A stretch of 64,000 nt of DNA from Lingula anatina (Eukaryota > Brachiopoda > Lingulata > Lingulida > Lingulidae). Shown here piece after piece: positions 13,033 through 25,349 of this stretch (position 1 is its first letter; each line of letters begins with the position of its first letter). Below the pieces are notes generated by a model that was not told where the DNA came from, searched no databases, and saw only the letters and a list, made by a program, of their open reading frames with translations. The position numbers and the translations under genes are program-made. The stretch is taken from contig NW_019775602.1 of NCBI RefSeq assembly GCF_001039355.2, forward strand, positions 422,480 to 486,479, in the 5' to 3' direction.

Positions 13033-13038
13033 TTTATT
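13033..13038 (-). terminator. Candidate polyadenylation signal of the mucin-lectin gene
   Basis: AATAAA on the minus strand (TTTATT on plus) lies about 180 bp beyond the stop codon at 13,214. It is embedded in a T-rich run, so it could be chance. Confidence 0.4.
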
Positions 13039-13213
13039 TTTTGGAATGTCTTGTGCACAAGCTATTCTGATGAACACAAATTATCACAAGATTAAATATA
13101 CTGTTTGAAAATCGTTAAGATTTCATGGAATTATCTATATAACAGACAAAAGCTTATTATTTGGCTTTTATAACATGGACAGGTTAGACTAAAGCGATCC
13201 TCTATGGCGATCC

Positions 13214-16200
13214 TCAAGGACAAGTGTCTTGACAGATAAAGTGGTGGTTGGAGGCACAGTCGACAAACTGCAGATGGATGTTGTTCTGGGTATAACGGAC
13301 GGCGATGCAGTCTCCAGCTGTCGGCGGTACGAAGGGCGTGGCTCGTGCAAAGTCGTCGATACTCACGGTGGACGCGGTGCCGCCACAAACACCTAATAGA
13401 CAGAGAATGGGATAAATACGTGGTAACTTATGTACCATAACTTCATCTTAATCGTATCATTAATAGCGATGTTTTTGTATAAAAACAGGTGCAACAGAAT
13501 CATTTATTTAATTGGACGACTATAACCAATTTATTGAAAGTAGACTAAAATTTGTTCTAAAAGCCAACACCAGTTTTAGAATTAAGTTCTTTGTAAAATA
13601 CACCCAACTCGTTAAAAAACGATTCTTTTTCATCTTACCAGGACACCACCAGTTGATGACTAGGGTGGGGTCGTTAAAACTGGTCACTTTGCCACAGGTG
13701 AACATCGTGACGTCTTGAGCACCTGGAAGACAACAAAAAACCGTTTAGTCATACACTGTAAGAGGCAATCTGTAAATAATGTTTCATTTGTTTTGTTATA
13801 ATGTCAATACACGGTTCAGTTACATATCAAAGTATCAATAGCAAAATTGTACCTGGAATAAATGTGAATATAATATTTTATCGGAACTGGTTCATTTGTA
13901 ACATGTAAACCGTCGAGAAGTTTGTCATTGCTACTCACATCGTTCTACGTGTAGTAGTCTGTGACACAGGAAATGAAGCGATAACTCCTCTAAGTGGAAA
14001 ACACGTCTATGAAAAATCTACAATTCAGGAGGCGATTTATACAATAATGCAAGGCAACTTTAATATAATTCCATTTGTTTATTATCCACTTAGTCTTGGA
14101 TAAGTATGCGGGCGCCCCCCCCCCCCCCNTGTAAGACTGTAAACACTCCAGAATTTTAAAACTTAGTATGCAATTCAGAACCTAGGGACACTATGAACAT
14201 ACCCAATTGTCCAGCAAGGTAAGTCTCCAACGCACTCCAACAAGCTGCCGTCGTAAATTTCACCAAATGTCCCCCAAAAGACTGGCACATTCCCGCGGCC
14301 CCAGTGCTGGCAAAGGGCATCCCCACGTAGTAGCTGCACGGGCCGCCACACTCGGCCTGGGTATTGCACGCATGGTCAGTGAACGTGAACGGGCTCCTGC
14401 AGGGGCACGGCGGGGCTGTAGTTGTCGGTGGCGGAGTGGTCGGTGGCGGTGTTGTCGGCGGTGGAGTTGTCGGTGGCGGAGTTGTTGGCGGTGGAGTTGT
14501 TGGCGGTGGAGTTGTCGGCGGTGGAGTAGTCGGCGGCGGAGTAGTCGGCGGCGGAGTGGTCGGTGGCGGTGTTGTCGGCGGTGGAGTTGTCGGAGGTGGA
14601 GTTGTCGGCGGCGGAGTTGTTGGCGGTGGAGTTGTCGGTGGCGGTGTTGTTGGCGGTGGAGTCGTCGGTGGCGGTGTTGTTGGCGGCGGAGTTGTCGGTG
14701 GCGGTGTTGTCGGCGGTGGAGTCGTCGGCGGCGTGACTGACACTGAAATAGGAGCAGTAACCGTTGTAGGTACGGTTGTGGTGGTTTCTGTTGTTGGTAT
14801 TGTTGTTGCTGTAGTTGTCTTCGTTTCTGTTGTAGGTAATGTTATTGCTGTAGTTGTCTTGGTTTCTGTTGTTAGTTCTGTTGCTGCAGTTTCAGTTGAT
14901 GTTACTGTTGACATGGATTCTCTTGTTGGTTTCGTTGTTGGTGCAGTTGTCGAGGGTTGTGTTGTTGACACTGTTGTTGGTGAGGTAGAATTGTTGTCAA
15001 TTACTGTGGGCGTGGCACTGAAGGGGGCTGTCACTGGAAGCGGTTCCGTTGTCAAACGCACTAAACGAACATATATAAGTATGAAATTCGCTATTCAAAG
15101 TTTAACAAATTTTATGGTTTTGTTATTAAAACACGTTGGTTCTGATACGATGTTAATGAGTGAGTGGCAGCAATGTCTATTTGCCGCCCAATGTCCTACG
15201 TTGGACAGGAGGTCCCAAGTAAGTAAGTAAGCAATGTTTATAGTGTAACCGTATTTGTTACATTTAAGTTCAAGATCGAACCGTATTTAAACACCCCGTC
15301 CTGATGGGCCGCCTTAATTTTGTGGGTAAGATTACTGGACATGTACGATCGGGTGTGACCACAACGTTTGACCATGAGTTTCACAGGGTTTTGAAAGGCC
15401 AGTATTTGAGAGAGTCCTCTATGATACTTGTCCAGTTTCCACTATTTTGTACAGGTGAATCCGGTCCAAGATTTTCACTCAATGACCACTTACTTAACGC
15501 TTTTTTTTTTGCCCCCGCTGATACAATTTTTTTTTTTTTTTTTTGGGGGGGGGGGGGTTAATCAACCCTTGCCAATGTAGTGAATTTATGTCTTAAATCT
15601 CCCAAAGTTTGTACTTCAGATTGCAGCTCGCACTATCCCATAACCAACATATATCCACGTCTAAATTCTGGCTAGCTCCCGTAGCTCAGCCGGTAGCTTT
15701 ACGTGTGCGTCGGGCAAAAAGGTTTGACTACGTCATTTACGTATCAGTAAAGAAAACTTATACTCACAGCATACAGAGTTGTATGTGTTCCTTATAAACC
15801 TGCAAATACACTCTTGACAGGAACATCCTTGACACTCTGGAAATATCGAAAATACTCGAAAAATGTTCAAACATCCCATTGTCAAAGAACGCAGTAAGAA
15901 GATAGGGTTTGCCATATACACGAAAATTTTTCTCTATTTAGGTTTCAATTTTTCTGTCCCAAGAAGCAAAATGACCAGAGTTTGACAAACTTCTTACTCC
16001 CTTTGGGAAGCATTTCTCTAGAAACCGCGTTAAAATATATGCTTGCATGTTTGTTTTGATAAAATACATCCTTACGGTTCGTGCTCATATATCCTTGTGG
16101 TGGAGTGGATTGTCCTGAAAACAAAACATACAGATCGATAAGCTAGGAAGGTGCCTCTCTTTAGGTAAATATGTTTGCCCCTTTCAGGCTGTGAAGAAAA

Positions 16201-16730
16201 CCGAAATGGAAATCGAACATTATGCTTCATGTATTGTGGTGTATATCTTGTCTCAAGTCTGTGCTTAATATTCTTTCTTACTTCATTAATTGTTCGTAAT
16301 TTCCAACTAGGAACATATGACAAAGAGAAAACGTTTGATATGCAAACTTACAAAAATTCAATAAATATTTCAAATAAATGTGCATTGCTTGAAGTCACCA
16401 ATCACTGTCATCACAGGGTAGGTCATCAATACAATGGAACTGATGGATACGGGTATCTCGTCCAAGTACTGGCATTGCCTTAGTATTCAATGATTTAAAA
16501 TATATTTTCTTCGTCAAAAAAAAAAAAAAAAAAAAATGCCACCGTTTGTTCAGTACTTTCTACCGTTCGGTTTAGGGGTGTATAAGAGCTGACGTTGTCT
16601 TACCACATCGACTTCGCCATTCCCCCAGGAGAAAATCACAGTCGCAATTTCTGCAATCTGAAAGAGTATAATTTTCACAATGATGTGGGTGTACTACATG
16701 TTAGCATAATACTGTTACAAAGAAACATGT

Positions 16731-16776
<46 letters not shown>

Positions 16777-19700
16777 TTTTTTTGCTAAACATAAAGTGAA
16801 CATACCTGAAGGTGGCGGTAGTGTTGTTGTCGTCTGAGTGCAACCTTGGATCCATGGCATCAGCGTGCAGATATTATTGCCCCAGGTAGACTGACGCTTG
16901 CGTCTGCCTATGCGAGCTGGAAGAACATACTTCGTGAATAGTCTTTAAATAATAGAGAAGAAGAACGGAGATGACCGCGATTTTAACTTTTGTCACCACA
17001 TGCCAAGTGTTGACTTCCCCTTTTTACGTTCATACAAAATGTTCTCTCGTAAAATGGTTTTCAGTCCAAATATTCTCTATTTGAAAATATAATTAAATAA
17101 ACGAAAAAGAAAGAAAAAGCGAAAATAAAAAAATAATAATAATAATAACAAGAGAAATAGAAATTCACTTCTGTACCTGTCATACAGTATGTGAACTGCA
17201 CTGGTAACAATTAGACTACAGACATGTATCTACTTACGACATTGTTCTTGGCCAAACTGCTGTTTTACCAGGTAACATTTAGACTATAGACATGTATCTA
17301 CTTACGACATTGTTCTTGGTGGAACTGCTGTTTTACCAGGTAACATTTAGACTATAGACATGTATCTACTTACGACATTGTTCTTGGTGGAACTGCTGTT
17401 TTACCAGGTAACATTTAGACTATAGACATGTATCTACTTACGACATTGTTCTTGGTGGAACTGCTGTTTTACTAGGTAACATTTAGACTATAGACATGTA
17501 TCTACTTACGACATTGTTCTTGGTGGAACTGCTGTTTTACTAGGTAACATTTAGACTATAGACATGTATCTACTTACGACATTGTTCTTGGTGGAACTGC
17601 TGTTTTACTAGGTAACATTTAGACTATAGACATGTATCTACTTACGACATTGTTCTTGGTGGAACTGCTGTTTTACTAGGTAACATTTAGACTATAGACA
17701 TGTATCTACTTACGACATTGTTCTTGGTGGAACTGCTGTTTTACTAGGTAACATTTAGACTATAGACATGTATCTACTTACGACATTGTTCTTGGTGGAA
17801 CTGCTGTTTTACTAGGTAACATTTAGACTATAGACATGTATCTACTTACGACATTGTTCTTGGTGGAACTGCTGTTTTACTAGGTAACATTTAGACTATA
17901 GACATGTATCTACTTACGACATTGTTCTTGGTGGAACTGCTGTTTTACTAGGTAACATTTAGACTATAGACATGTATCTACTTACGACATTGTTCTTGGT
18001 GGAACTGCTGTTTTACTAGGTAACATTTAGACTATAGACATGTATCTACTTACGACATTGTTCTTGGTGGAACTGCTGTTTTACTAGGTAACATTTAGAC
18101 TATAGACATGTATCTACTTACGACATTGTTCTTGGTGGAACTGCTGTTTTACTAGGTAACATTTAGACTATAGACATGTATCTACTTACGACATTGTTCT
18201 TGGTGGAACTGCTGTTTTACTAGGTAACATTTAGACTATAGACATGTATCTACTTACGACATTGTTCTTGGTGGAACTGCTGTTTTACCTGGTAACATTT
18301 AGACTATAGACATGTATCTACTTACGACATTGCTCTTGACCAAACTGCTGTTTTACCAGGTTACATTTGCACTGGCGACATGCACATCCAGGACACGCTG
18401 AAAAAAAAACACGGTAATTTATCAAGTGAAAAGATTTGTTATTTCCGAACATACCTGTGAGAATATAACGTTGGCTATGTTACTGATACTACACTGATAC
18501 TGAAAAGAAATAAAACAAATGCCCGTACGATTTTATAATAAAATTTGGCATTTTATCATAAAATAACAAGACACCACATGTAGCACCCTTGTGGCATGTG
18601 TTCCTGTTCATAACACTACTGTTTTAATAGAATCAAAAACAAAGCCACGCTTCAAAGTCATTTTAGTACGGGGCAATATGGTTGAAAATGGAGCGTCTTG
18701 GTGAAGATAATAGTTGAAATAACTCACGGAGACTGGCTCCCTGTACAGCTGGTGGGTAGCCAGACCCTGGAAGCAGAACGGAAATACATTAAACAACAGG
18801 AATAATAATAATACATGTACATGATAAAGTTATCATGAAATTATCATCCTTATATCCGAAAAAGAGAGACTGAACGTATTAAATGATAACAATGATAATA
18901 ATTTTGCAAACAAACTGCCAAGTAAAAATTGTCCTCAATTAAATGCCAAATAATGGAGACCATGTATGCCAGTCAAGTTTTGTAAATTTCACTATTTCTT
19001 ATTTGGGTCAGCAGATTCTTGAAAACTGGTGTTGGAAAGGGATAATATACTAGTCTTACAGTTTTTTTTTTTTTTTTCGCAGACTGATTTTGTTATTTTG
19101 AANTACATTTGCACTGGCGACATGCACATCCAGGACACGCTGAAAAAAAAAACACGGTAATTAATCAAGTGAAAAGATTTGTTATTTCCGAACATACCTG
19201 TGAGAATATAACGTTGGCTATGTTACTGATACTACACTGATACTGAAAAGAAATTAAACAAATAAAATGCCCGTACGATTTTATAATAAAATTTGGCATT
19301 TTATCATACAATAACAAGACACCACATGTAGCACCCTTGTGGCATGTGTTCCTGTTCATAACACTACTGTTTTAATAGAATCAAAAACAAAGCCACGCTT
19401 CAAAGTCATTTTAGTACGGGGCAATATGGTTCAAAATGGAGCGTCTTGGTGAAGATAATAGTTGAAATAACTCACGGAGACTGGCTCCCTGTACAGCTGG
19501 TGGGTAGCCAGACCCTGGAAGCAGAACGGAAATACATTAAACAACAGGAATAATAATAATACATGTACATGATAAAGTTATCATGAAATTATCATCCTTA
19601 TATCCGAAAAAGAGAGACTGAACGTATTAAATGATAACAATGATAATAATTTTGCAAACAAACTGCCAAGTAAAAATTGTCCTCAATTAAATGCCAAATA

Positions 19701-20041
19701 ATGGAGACCATGTATGCCAGTCAAGTTTTGTAAATTTCACTGTTTCTTATTTGGGTCAGTAGATTCTTGAAAACTGGTGTTGGAAACGGATAATATACTA
19801 GTCTTACAGTTTTTTTTCGCAGACTGATTTTGTTATTTTGAAGTGATGGAGTAGGATTTCAGGAAAGCGAAGGAGAGGAGGCCAGTTGGCTTCAATCACG
19901 TGGCCTTGTTCACTCTCACCAATTCTTTATAGACTAATATCTCACAGTATTACTTCAGGGCGCAACTGTCGTGTTTCCAATCGATAAATGCAATATAAAC
20001 TTTAAAAAGAACATTATTACCCACACACAAACACACGCGCG

Positions 20042-20073
<32 letters not shown>

Positions 20074-21540
20074 GCGAGCGGAGAAGAACTTGTGTCCTAC
20101 ATACCACATGCCTGCATGTTCCAAGTTCTATATCGCCAGTGCTCCAGAAGATACCCACAGATGCAACCTTCACAAGCTGGAAAGACAACAAAGGGTCTTT
20201 TCATAAACCTCCAAATAGCTCCGTCTCTAAACGGTAATTGCTTATCAAACAAAATGGATATATAATAGACCTATTCTCTAAATCAATGTTTTGTCAGCAA
20301 TGCATGAAAATATTTATGTAAATTTTAATGTTGTTAATATTAGGCTTAGTTCATAATTTTTATGATTTAAGAAAACTAATAATTCTTGAACAAATTGAAT
20401 GAGTGAGGCATATCATAAAATTGCAGGTAGTTACCGTACATGTATAATTATCAAATTGTTAATATCCATCGATATCAGGGATACATGTCTTTACTCTGCA
20501 CTGACCATATCAAAAGTTTTACCTATACATATTTGCGTTGAATATTCCAGTTTAAACGTTAATGAGTCAATTTACCCTAACACACCCTTACACACCCTGA
20601 CACGCTTCCCGAGTTCCCACCAGGGCTATTTCAGATACATTCCAGTTATATGAATAAAGAGATTTGAAGTTGCCATAGATTAATAAATACGTCACTGTCT
20701 TAAAGACAATAGAGCAAAACCTGCGCATTGTTGTCTCAGTTTTCGTGGGAGTCCTGTTTCACCCCATTTCCATAGATTTTTAGATCGATCTATCCCTGTG
20801 GGGAGTCTCACTAGATTACTGTCAGCTTGGCCGGCTTAAGCGTCTGTCTCGCCTACTAAAATTTGTAAGGGGGTAATTAGCTATGGTGTCCGCTCTGCTG
20901 ACTGCAATTTAGCGTGAACCTCCAAGGAGTTAGGTCGATCTAAAACTTAATCTTTAGATCGATTTGAATCTCTGGGAAAGCACCCCTAGACAATTACCCT
21001 AGATTCTAGGCCACATCGGTATTGCTCTTTTACTGGTGATTTCAACAGATCTATTTACAGGCCTACATAAAAGTGACAATTATTAAAGTGATGTTGTTGA
21101 AACAATTTTAAAATCAACAGTTCTGCTCAGGTGAGGCAGAGGTCCAAAGGTTAGAGGAAACAGTCTTTTAAGACTGACCAAACAATGGCAGAATCGTCGC
21201 ACCTGGCCGTCTCTGTTCGGTCGCCATTGCAGAACTGTCCCAAAGGGCATGTGACTTAAATCTACAGAGAGAAATCTTACTTGCATGAAATAGCACAGTA
21301 GAATTTCTCTGCCTACCTGTTGTCGTTTGTTGTCAGTTTTTTTATCGTCTAAAATATCTTGAAAATTATGAACTTACTTGAGCTTGGTGCGGTTGTTGTA
21401 GTTGGTGTTTCAGTTGTTGTTTGGCATAACCAGGGATAGCGCTGACACCAAGATGGAACAGTGGAGGCTACGGTTGTTTGGCACCACCAGGGGTACATCT
21501 CGCACCATGAAAGCTGGCCCCTTGTTGTGGTCGGTGCTGC

Positions 21541-21571
<31 letters not shown>

Positions 21572-23230
21572 GCTGCTCCTTGACACCACTGTGGATACAC
21601 CTGACACCACCATAAGTCTGACTGAGCTATCGCCTGGACCGACAGCAGCAGTAATATTGTACACGAAATCCTTAAAGAAATAAAATTAAAGTCTTATTAT
21701 TTAATAGGGCCCTCTTGTTGAGTCGGAAGCATTTATTACAGTCCTTACTGCATGGCTCTCGGCGCACTGTGTATGCCCTTTCATAAGACATTTAGCACAT
21801 ACTGTACGGCTTTCCAGTCACCTTTAGCAGGGTAGACGTTTTCATATAAATATAGAAAAGAGAAGCGTCTTCAACCTTCCAATTTTGTCGACCATCAGTT
21901 ACGTTTTTTAGTCATGTATTTGTCACCTGTTGTGAAGTTTCTGGTCATATTATGAAATCATGTTATCACGTGAATGGAAGCTGGGGAAAGAGAAAGCACG
22001 ACGCTGCTGGCGGGAATGTGATTGCTGCCTGAGTTTAAAACAATATCAATTTTAAAAAAATGGAAACCATTTCCTTGTTTTCCTTTGTGTGGCAAAGGGT
22101 TAGGTGTGGCATAAAGTCTACAACTGAACGTTCAACGCTGTTTGGGACCAATACATTAAGGTCGCAATAAAAATAAGGAAATAATTAATCAATGGTAATA
22201 AAGGTTGTTAGTGGTAAATTAAATGTTATACTGCATTAATGAATTGGCTTATACCTCGCTTTAAGGCTTCTGTTTTCTGAACACGACATACATAAAAACG
22301 AGATAACTTATGTGAGCACAAAGAAAGGTACTTTTGGATTCCGCAACAGTTAAAGGAGACTGGCAAACATTTATAATTGTTACTCGTAAGTTTGCGTCCT
22401 TCTCAAGACCTGTATTGTTAATTAAAGACCAAAAACCTGAAATCTATAACATGTGGAAGAGTTTGAAGTTTAAATTTATCAACAGGTCACCACAAGTCAC
22501 GGGAGTCGCTGTAGGTATCTGAAGTCACATTGGTAATGTCCATTAATAGGCACCCGGTTATATAGGCGTAACGTTTAATGGGTTAAACGTGAACAGATTA
22601 CACCGCACTTTAGGTTACTTAGGGCATTTAAACAAGAAGGGGTGCATAATTTGATACTAAAATGAAATAAGGAAGTGCAATAAGTTTAGAAAAAACTGGC
22701 CAGAAGGAGAGTTAGAGTAGAAAACAATTTTATCGATAGGCAACGGTGCCCTTGATATAATTACAACATATATAAATACAGCAGCATAATTCAATGCATG
22801 AGATCGCTTTAAGCTATTCTTTTCAATTATAAAGTAATGAAGAAAAGAGACTACAATTTGTAAAACAACTCCTATACATTACCAAGATGACTTAATTTGT
22901 TGATAAAAATTATATTTTAAAACTGCAGTTTTACAAAATTTAACCCCGTGGAAGTACTGTATATAGAATATTATACTCTTTTAGCTAATCTACGACTCAT
23001 AGTACACTACTATATGGTCTTAAGCGTCTCCATTTGCAATTTAACTTCTATACTTGAAAATGCTCAATGTACCCATGGATCACTTGTTTAATTATTACTT
23101 TTCTGTCGCTTATAAACACACAATAGCGTGGCATTTTTTACTCTAATCAAGAAACCCCATAAAAGAGTCCTAATTAACAGTTACTAAATCAACTCACTAC
23201 AAACCCCTTCAAGAAACGGCTTACTTACAT
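13214..23230 (-). CDS. Modular secreted cysteine-rich / mucin / C-type lectin protein
   Basis: Exons in transcription order: first exon ending 23229, 21378-21670, 20105-20176, a 39-nt linker (19476-19514 or its duplicate 18728-18766), 18326-18397, 16806-16916, 16604-16657, 16076-16114, 15768-15836, 14203-15060, 13639-13722, 13214-13392. Nearly all internal junctions are phase 1. Counting the duplicated segment once gives 623 aa. The N-terminus is a signal peptide (ILLLLSVQA). Three WC[QE]xYPxxCQ motifs follow, separated by Thr-rich linkers, then small modules with a CxxCxC core, a Thr-rich stalk, about 20 PPPTT repeats, and a lectin-like domain (GGHLVKF, INWWCPG, HHFICQ) without EPN or WND. 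It is probably an extracellular or mucus protein. Exon choice between 16.6 and 20.2 kb is the least certain part. Confidence 0.75.
14420..14735 (-). repeat. Coding 15-bp minisatellite encoding PPPTT
   Basis: On the coding (minus) strand, about 20 units of CCNCCNCCNACNACN encode PPPTT inside the mucin exon. Third positions vary (ACC/ACA/ACT, CCG/CCA/CCC) while the peptide is constant, so the protein sequence looks maintained. The unit is GC-rich against an AT-rich genome. A long uninterrupted frame of Val/Gly repeats on the opposite strand is a shadow of this composition. Confidence 0.9.
15682..15731 (+). other. tRNA-like promoter boxes, possible SINE head
   Basis: TAGCTCAGCCGG fits the polymerase III A box, and GGTTTGACTAC 28 nt further resembles a degenerate B box (consensus GGTTCGANNCC). 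It lies in an intron of the mucin-lectin gene. No cloverleaf or SINE tail could be defined, so this is a weak call. Confidence 0.3.
16732..16777 (+). repeat. (AAT)n microsatellite
   Basis: About 15 AAT units in an intron of the mucin-lectin gene. Similar AAT/ATT runs occur at 39,744-39,780 and 52,818-52,861 in introns of the TEP gene. Confidence 0.9.
17200..18362 (-). repeat. 68-bp minisatellite containing an exon end and splice donor (17 units)
   Basis: The CTTACGACATTG core recurs every 68 bp from 17,233 to 18,321: 17 units, nearly identical in the middle. On the minus strand each unit carries the end of the cysteine-rich exon (AAACAGCAG...CAATGTC) followed by the donor GTAAGTAG and 35 bp of intron. 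The innermost unit belongs to the intact exon 18326-18397. Internal units read CCTAGTAAAACAG at the exon side and lack the acceptor and first half of the exon. The outermost units are more diverged, as usual for arrays that homogenise centrally. Confidence 0.9.
18362..19844 (-). repeat. Near-identical 740-bp direct duplication split by one N
   Basis: 18362-19102 and 19104-19844 are almost the same, apart from a few substitutions, a 5-bp insertion and a different poly(T) length. The N at 19103 falls exactly at the junction, where copy two restarts inside the cysteine-rich exon. Each copy has a 39-nt linker exon (18728-18766 and 19476-19514). Copy two has only the first half of the cysteine exon (19104-19139). 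It is most simply an unmerged overlap or two haplotypes placed in tandem. Confidence 0.85.
23229..23230 (-). other. First two bases of a start codon split by an intron
   Basis: The leader exon ends CAACACAAT followed by donor GTAAGTAAG. The next exon (from 21670) begins G ATT TCG after a TTTCTTTAAG acceptor. Splicing creates ATG and opens a frame with a clear signal peptide. No in-frame ATG exists in exon 21378-21670 upstream of the hydrophobic stretch. Confidence 0.65.
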
Positions 23231-23284
23231 TGTGTTGGCCGTGGCAGTTACCTTTATTAAGAACTTTGCGTGGATGGTTGCATC

Positions 23285-23294
23285 CTTATATAAA
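23285..23294 (-). promoter_or_regulatory. TATA box of the mucin-lectin gene
   Basis: TTTATATAAG on the minus strand lies about 55-60 bp upstream of the leader exon's splice donor. Transcription starting about 30 bp downstream would give a short leader of roughly 30 nt ending in the split start codon. Confidence 0.55.
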
Positions 23295-24369
23295 GTCAGC
23301 TTAAGCCAGTCGGAACTAAGCACCATTAATGAGCAATAAATATGTTAAGGTCTTAAAGACGACCTAGAAACGTTTTAACGTTTTTGACTTGACATTTTAA
23401 TCGATGCAAAATATTTAGTGCGTTCCCGCAAATTTCAAATACCTACTGTACGTTTGCTTAAGGTGAATTTCCTTAAAGGTGACGAAATATTGGAGAAAAC
23501 TCTTCATGATAGTGAGCGTCTTTCTTCTATCTTTTTTAATTATAACAAAATGCAACCTCCGCAAAAAAAAAAGAATAATAATAAATAAAATAAACATATT
23601 CATAGAGTAACGGTAAAATGAATAGGTTTGCAGTAGCTTTTCAGACAAAACCTACACCTGAAGTTTTACATCAAGTCTAATAGCCTAGAACATGTTATTG
23701 TACTGTATTTAGACAGACTCTTACTATGTTTCAGACATAAATCATGTAATTCTAACATTTGACGTAAAAAAAAATTCAGGTTGTTCAAGATAATATTAAG
23801 ATTTTGATGGTTGTTGATGCTCTCCACGTCTGTTACAATAAACATTACTTTATATCCTATTTCAATGATTCATTTTACTGTTGTTATTTTCAGTATTTAT
23901 TTTTACTCATTCATTCTGGCAACAGATGACTATAAGTATTTTATGATTAATGTAACATTGATACGTGGGTGTTTAGTTGTTTCAGATCTAAATTACACAA
24001 ACACAATAAAAACCTTTTGGCACCAGTCACCAAATTGCATTTTAATATTATCATTTCAGGCGCATGTGTAGTCTATAGAAATTGCCGCTGTTACTTATTT
24101 GTCATGACCCTTTGCGAATTGAAACTTGTCAGTGCAACGAAATGTGAAAAAATTACCAGAGAGCAGAAAATAAGTTTTTAAGAGCACTTCCTTAATTATT
24201 AACCACACTATTAAAAGGGGTTCTAAGCTTGGTCTCATGTAGTACATTCTCTGCGATTGGAATAACACAAAATCAGTTGATGATCGGAAAAGAAATATTG
24301 GAGTTGGTCGAGAAGAATAGAGGAAATATGGTTCTTTTTAGATATTTAAAGTACTTGACCTTCAAAGGC

Positions 24370-24735
24370 TCATCAGCAGTGTTCTGTTGGTGTGACAGAG
24401 TACGGTAGTATGCCCTTTACAAGAAAGTGGTCATCAGCAGTGTTCTGTTGGTGTGACAGAGTACGGTAGTATGCCCTTTACAAGAAAGTGGTCATCAGCA
24501 GTGTTCTGTTGGTGTGACAAAGTATGGTAGTATTTCTTTTACAAGAAAGTGGTCATCAGCAGTGTTCTGTTGGTGTGACAAAGTATGGTAGTATGTCTTT
24601 TACAAGAAAGTGGTCATCAGCAGTGTTCTGTTGGTGTGACAGAGTACGGTAGTATGTCTTTTACAAGAAAGTGGTCATCAGCAGTGTTCTGTTGGTGTGA
24701 CAGAGTATGGTAGTATGCCCTTTACAAGAAAGTGC
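24370..24735 (+). repeat. 61-bp tandem repeat, six units
   Basis: The unit starts TCATCAGCAGTGTTCTGTTG and ends TTTACAAGAAAGTGG. It is repeated six times with a few substitutions (GAGTACGG/AAGTATGG, GCCC/GTCT). Non-coding. Confidence 0.9.
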
Positions 24736-25349
24736 TTTTCAGGTGAAGACACCTACATGTTTGTCGGATGATACAAGACATACCATTTCACTGATTCTAG
24801 GACAATCCCCCCCCCCGGACCCCCCCCCCCCCCGACGATCCCCCCGACGAATATACATTTACATACAAATATAAAGTAAAGAGTGTAAAGCTCAAAATAT
24901 TTCATCTAATTTATTTATATTTTAGTGTGAAAATACAACTTCATTATTCAACAAATTCCTTTTTCACTGAATACAAGTCGAGAAAGTAATAATAAATATA
25001 TAATGAAAGTATAACCACCTATTCTCCAGGTAAAGGTGGGGTAAACAAATTTTACGAATATTTTAGTATGATGAGTAGTGGGTAGGTGGGTAGCAGTCTA
25101 GAAATTAAAAGTGACAGATAATCAAAGGGATACCTGGATGAAAACATTTGAACTTTATACCCTGTACTTTATATTTGTATATATTCTTTGGGGAGGGGGG
25201 GGGTGCGTCCGGGGGGGGGGGGGGAATTGTCCTGATACCATTTCATTACATCTGTTCAACGTTGTGCCATATCGCCTGATACCCCCTAGTGTGTCCTTGA
25301 AGCTTTGTTACACCAGCTACCAGCCATTAACACCAATACTTATAGTTCT

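Noticed and set aside
14364-15230. Long plus-strand frame of Val-Gly-Gly-Gly repeats
   Set aside because: It is the reverse strand of the PPPTT mucin repeat. The minus frame has splice sites, a mucin stalk and a lectin domain; the plus frame has no such context.
17200-18362. Regular 68-bp array considered as a CRISPR array
   Set aside because: Units are contiguous with no unique spacers, the organism is an animal, and the unit is clearly an exon-intron boundary.
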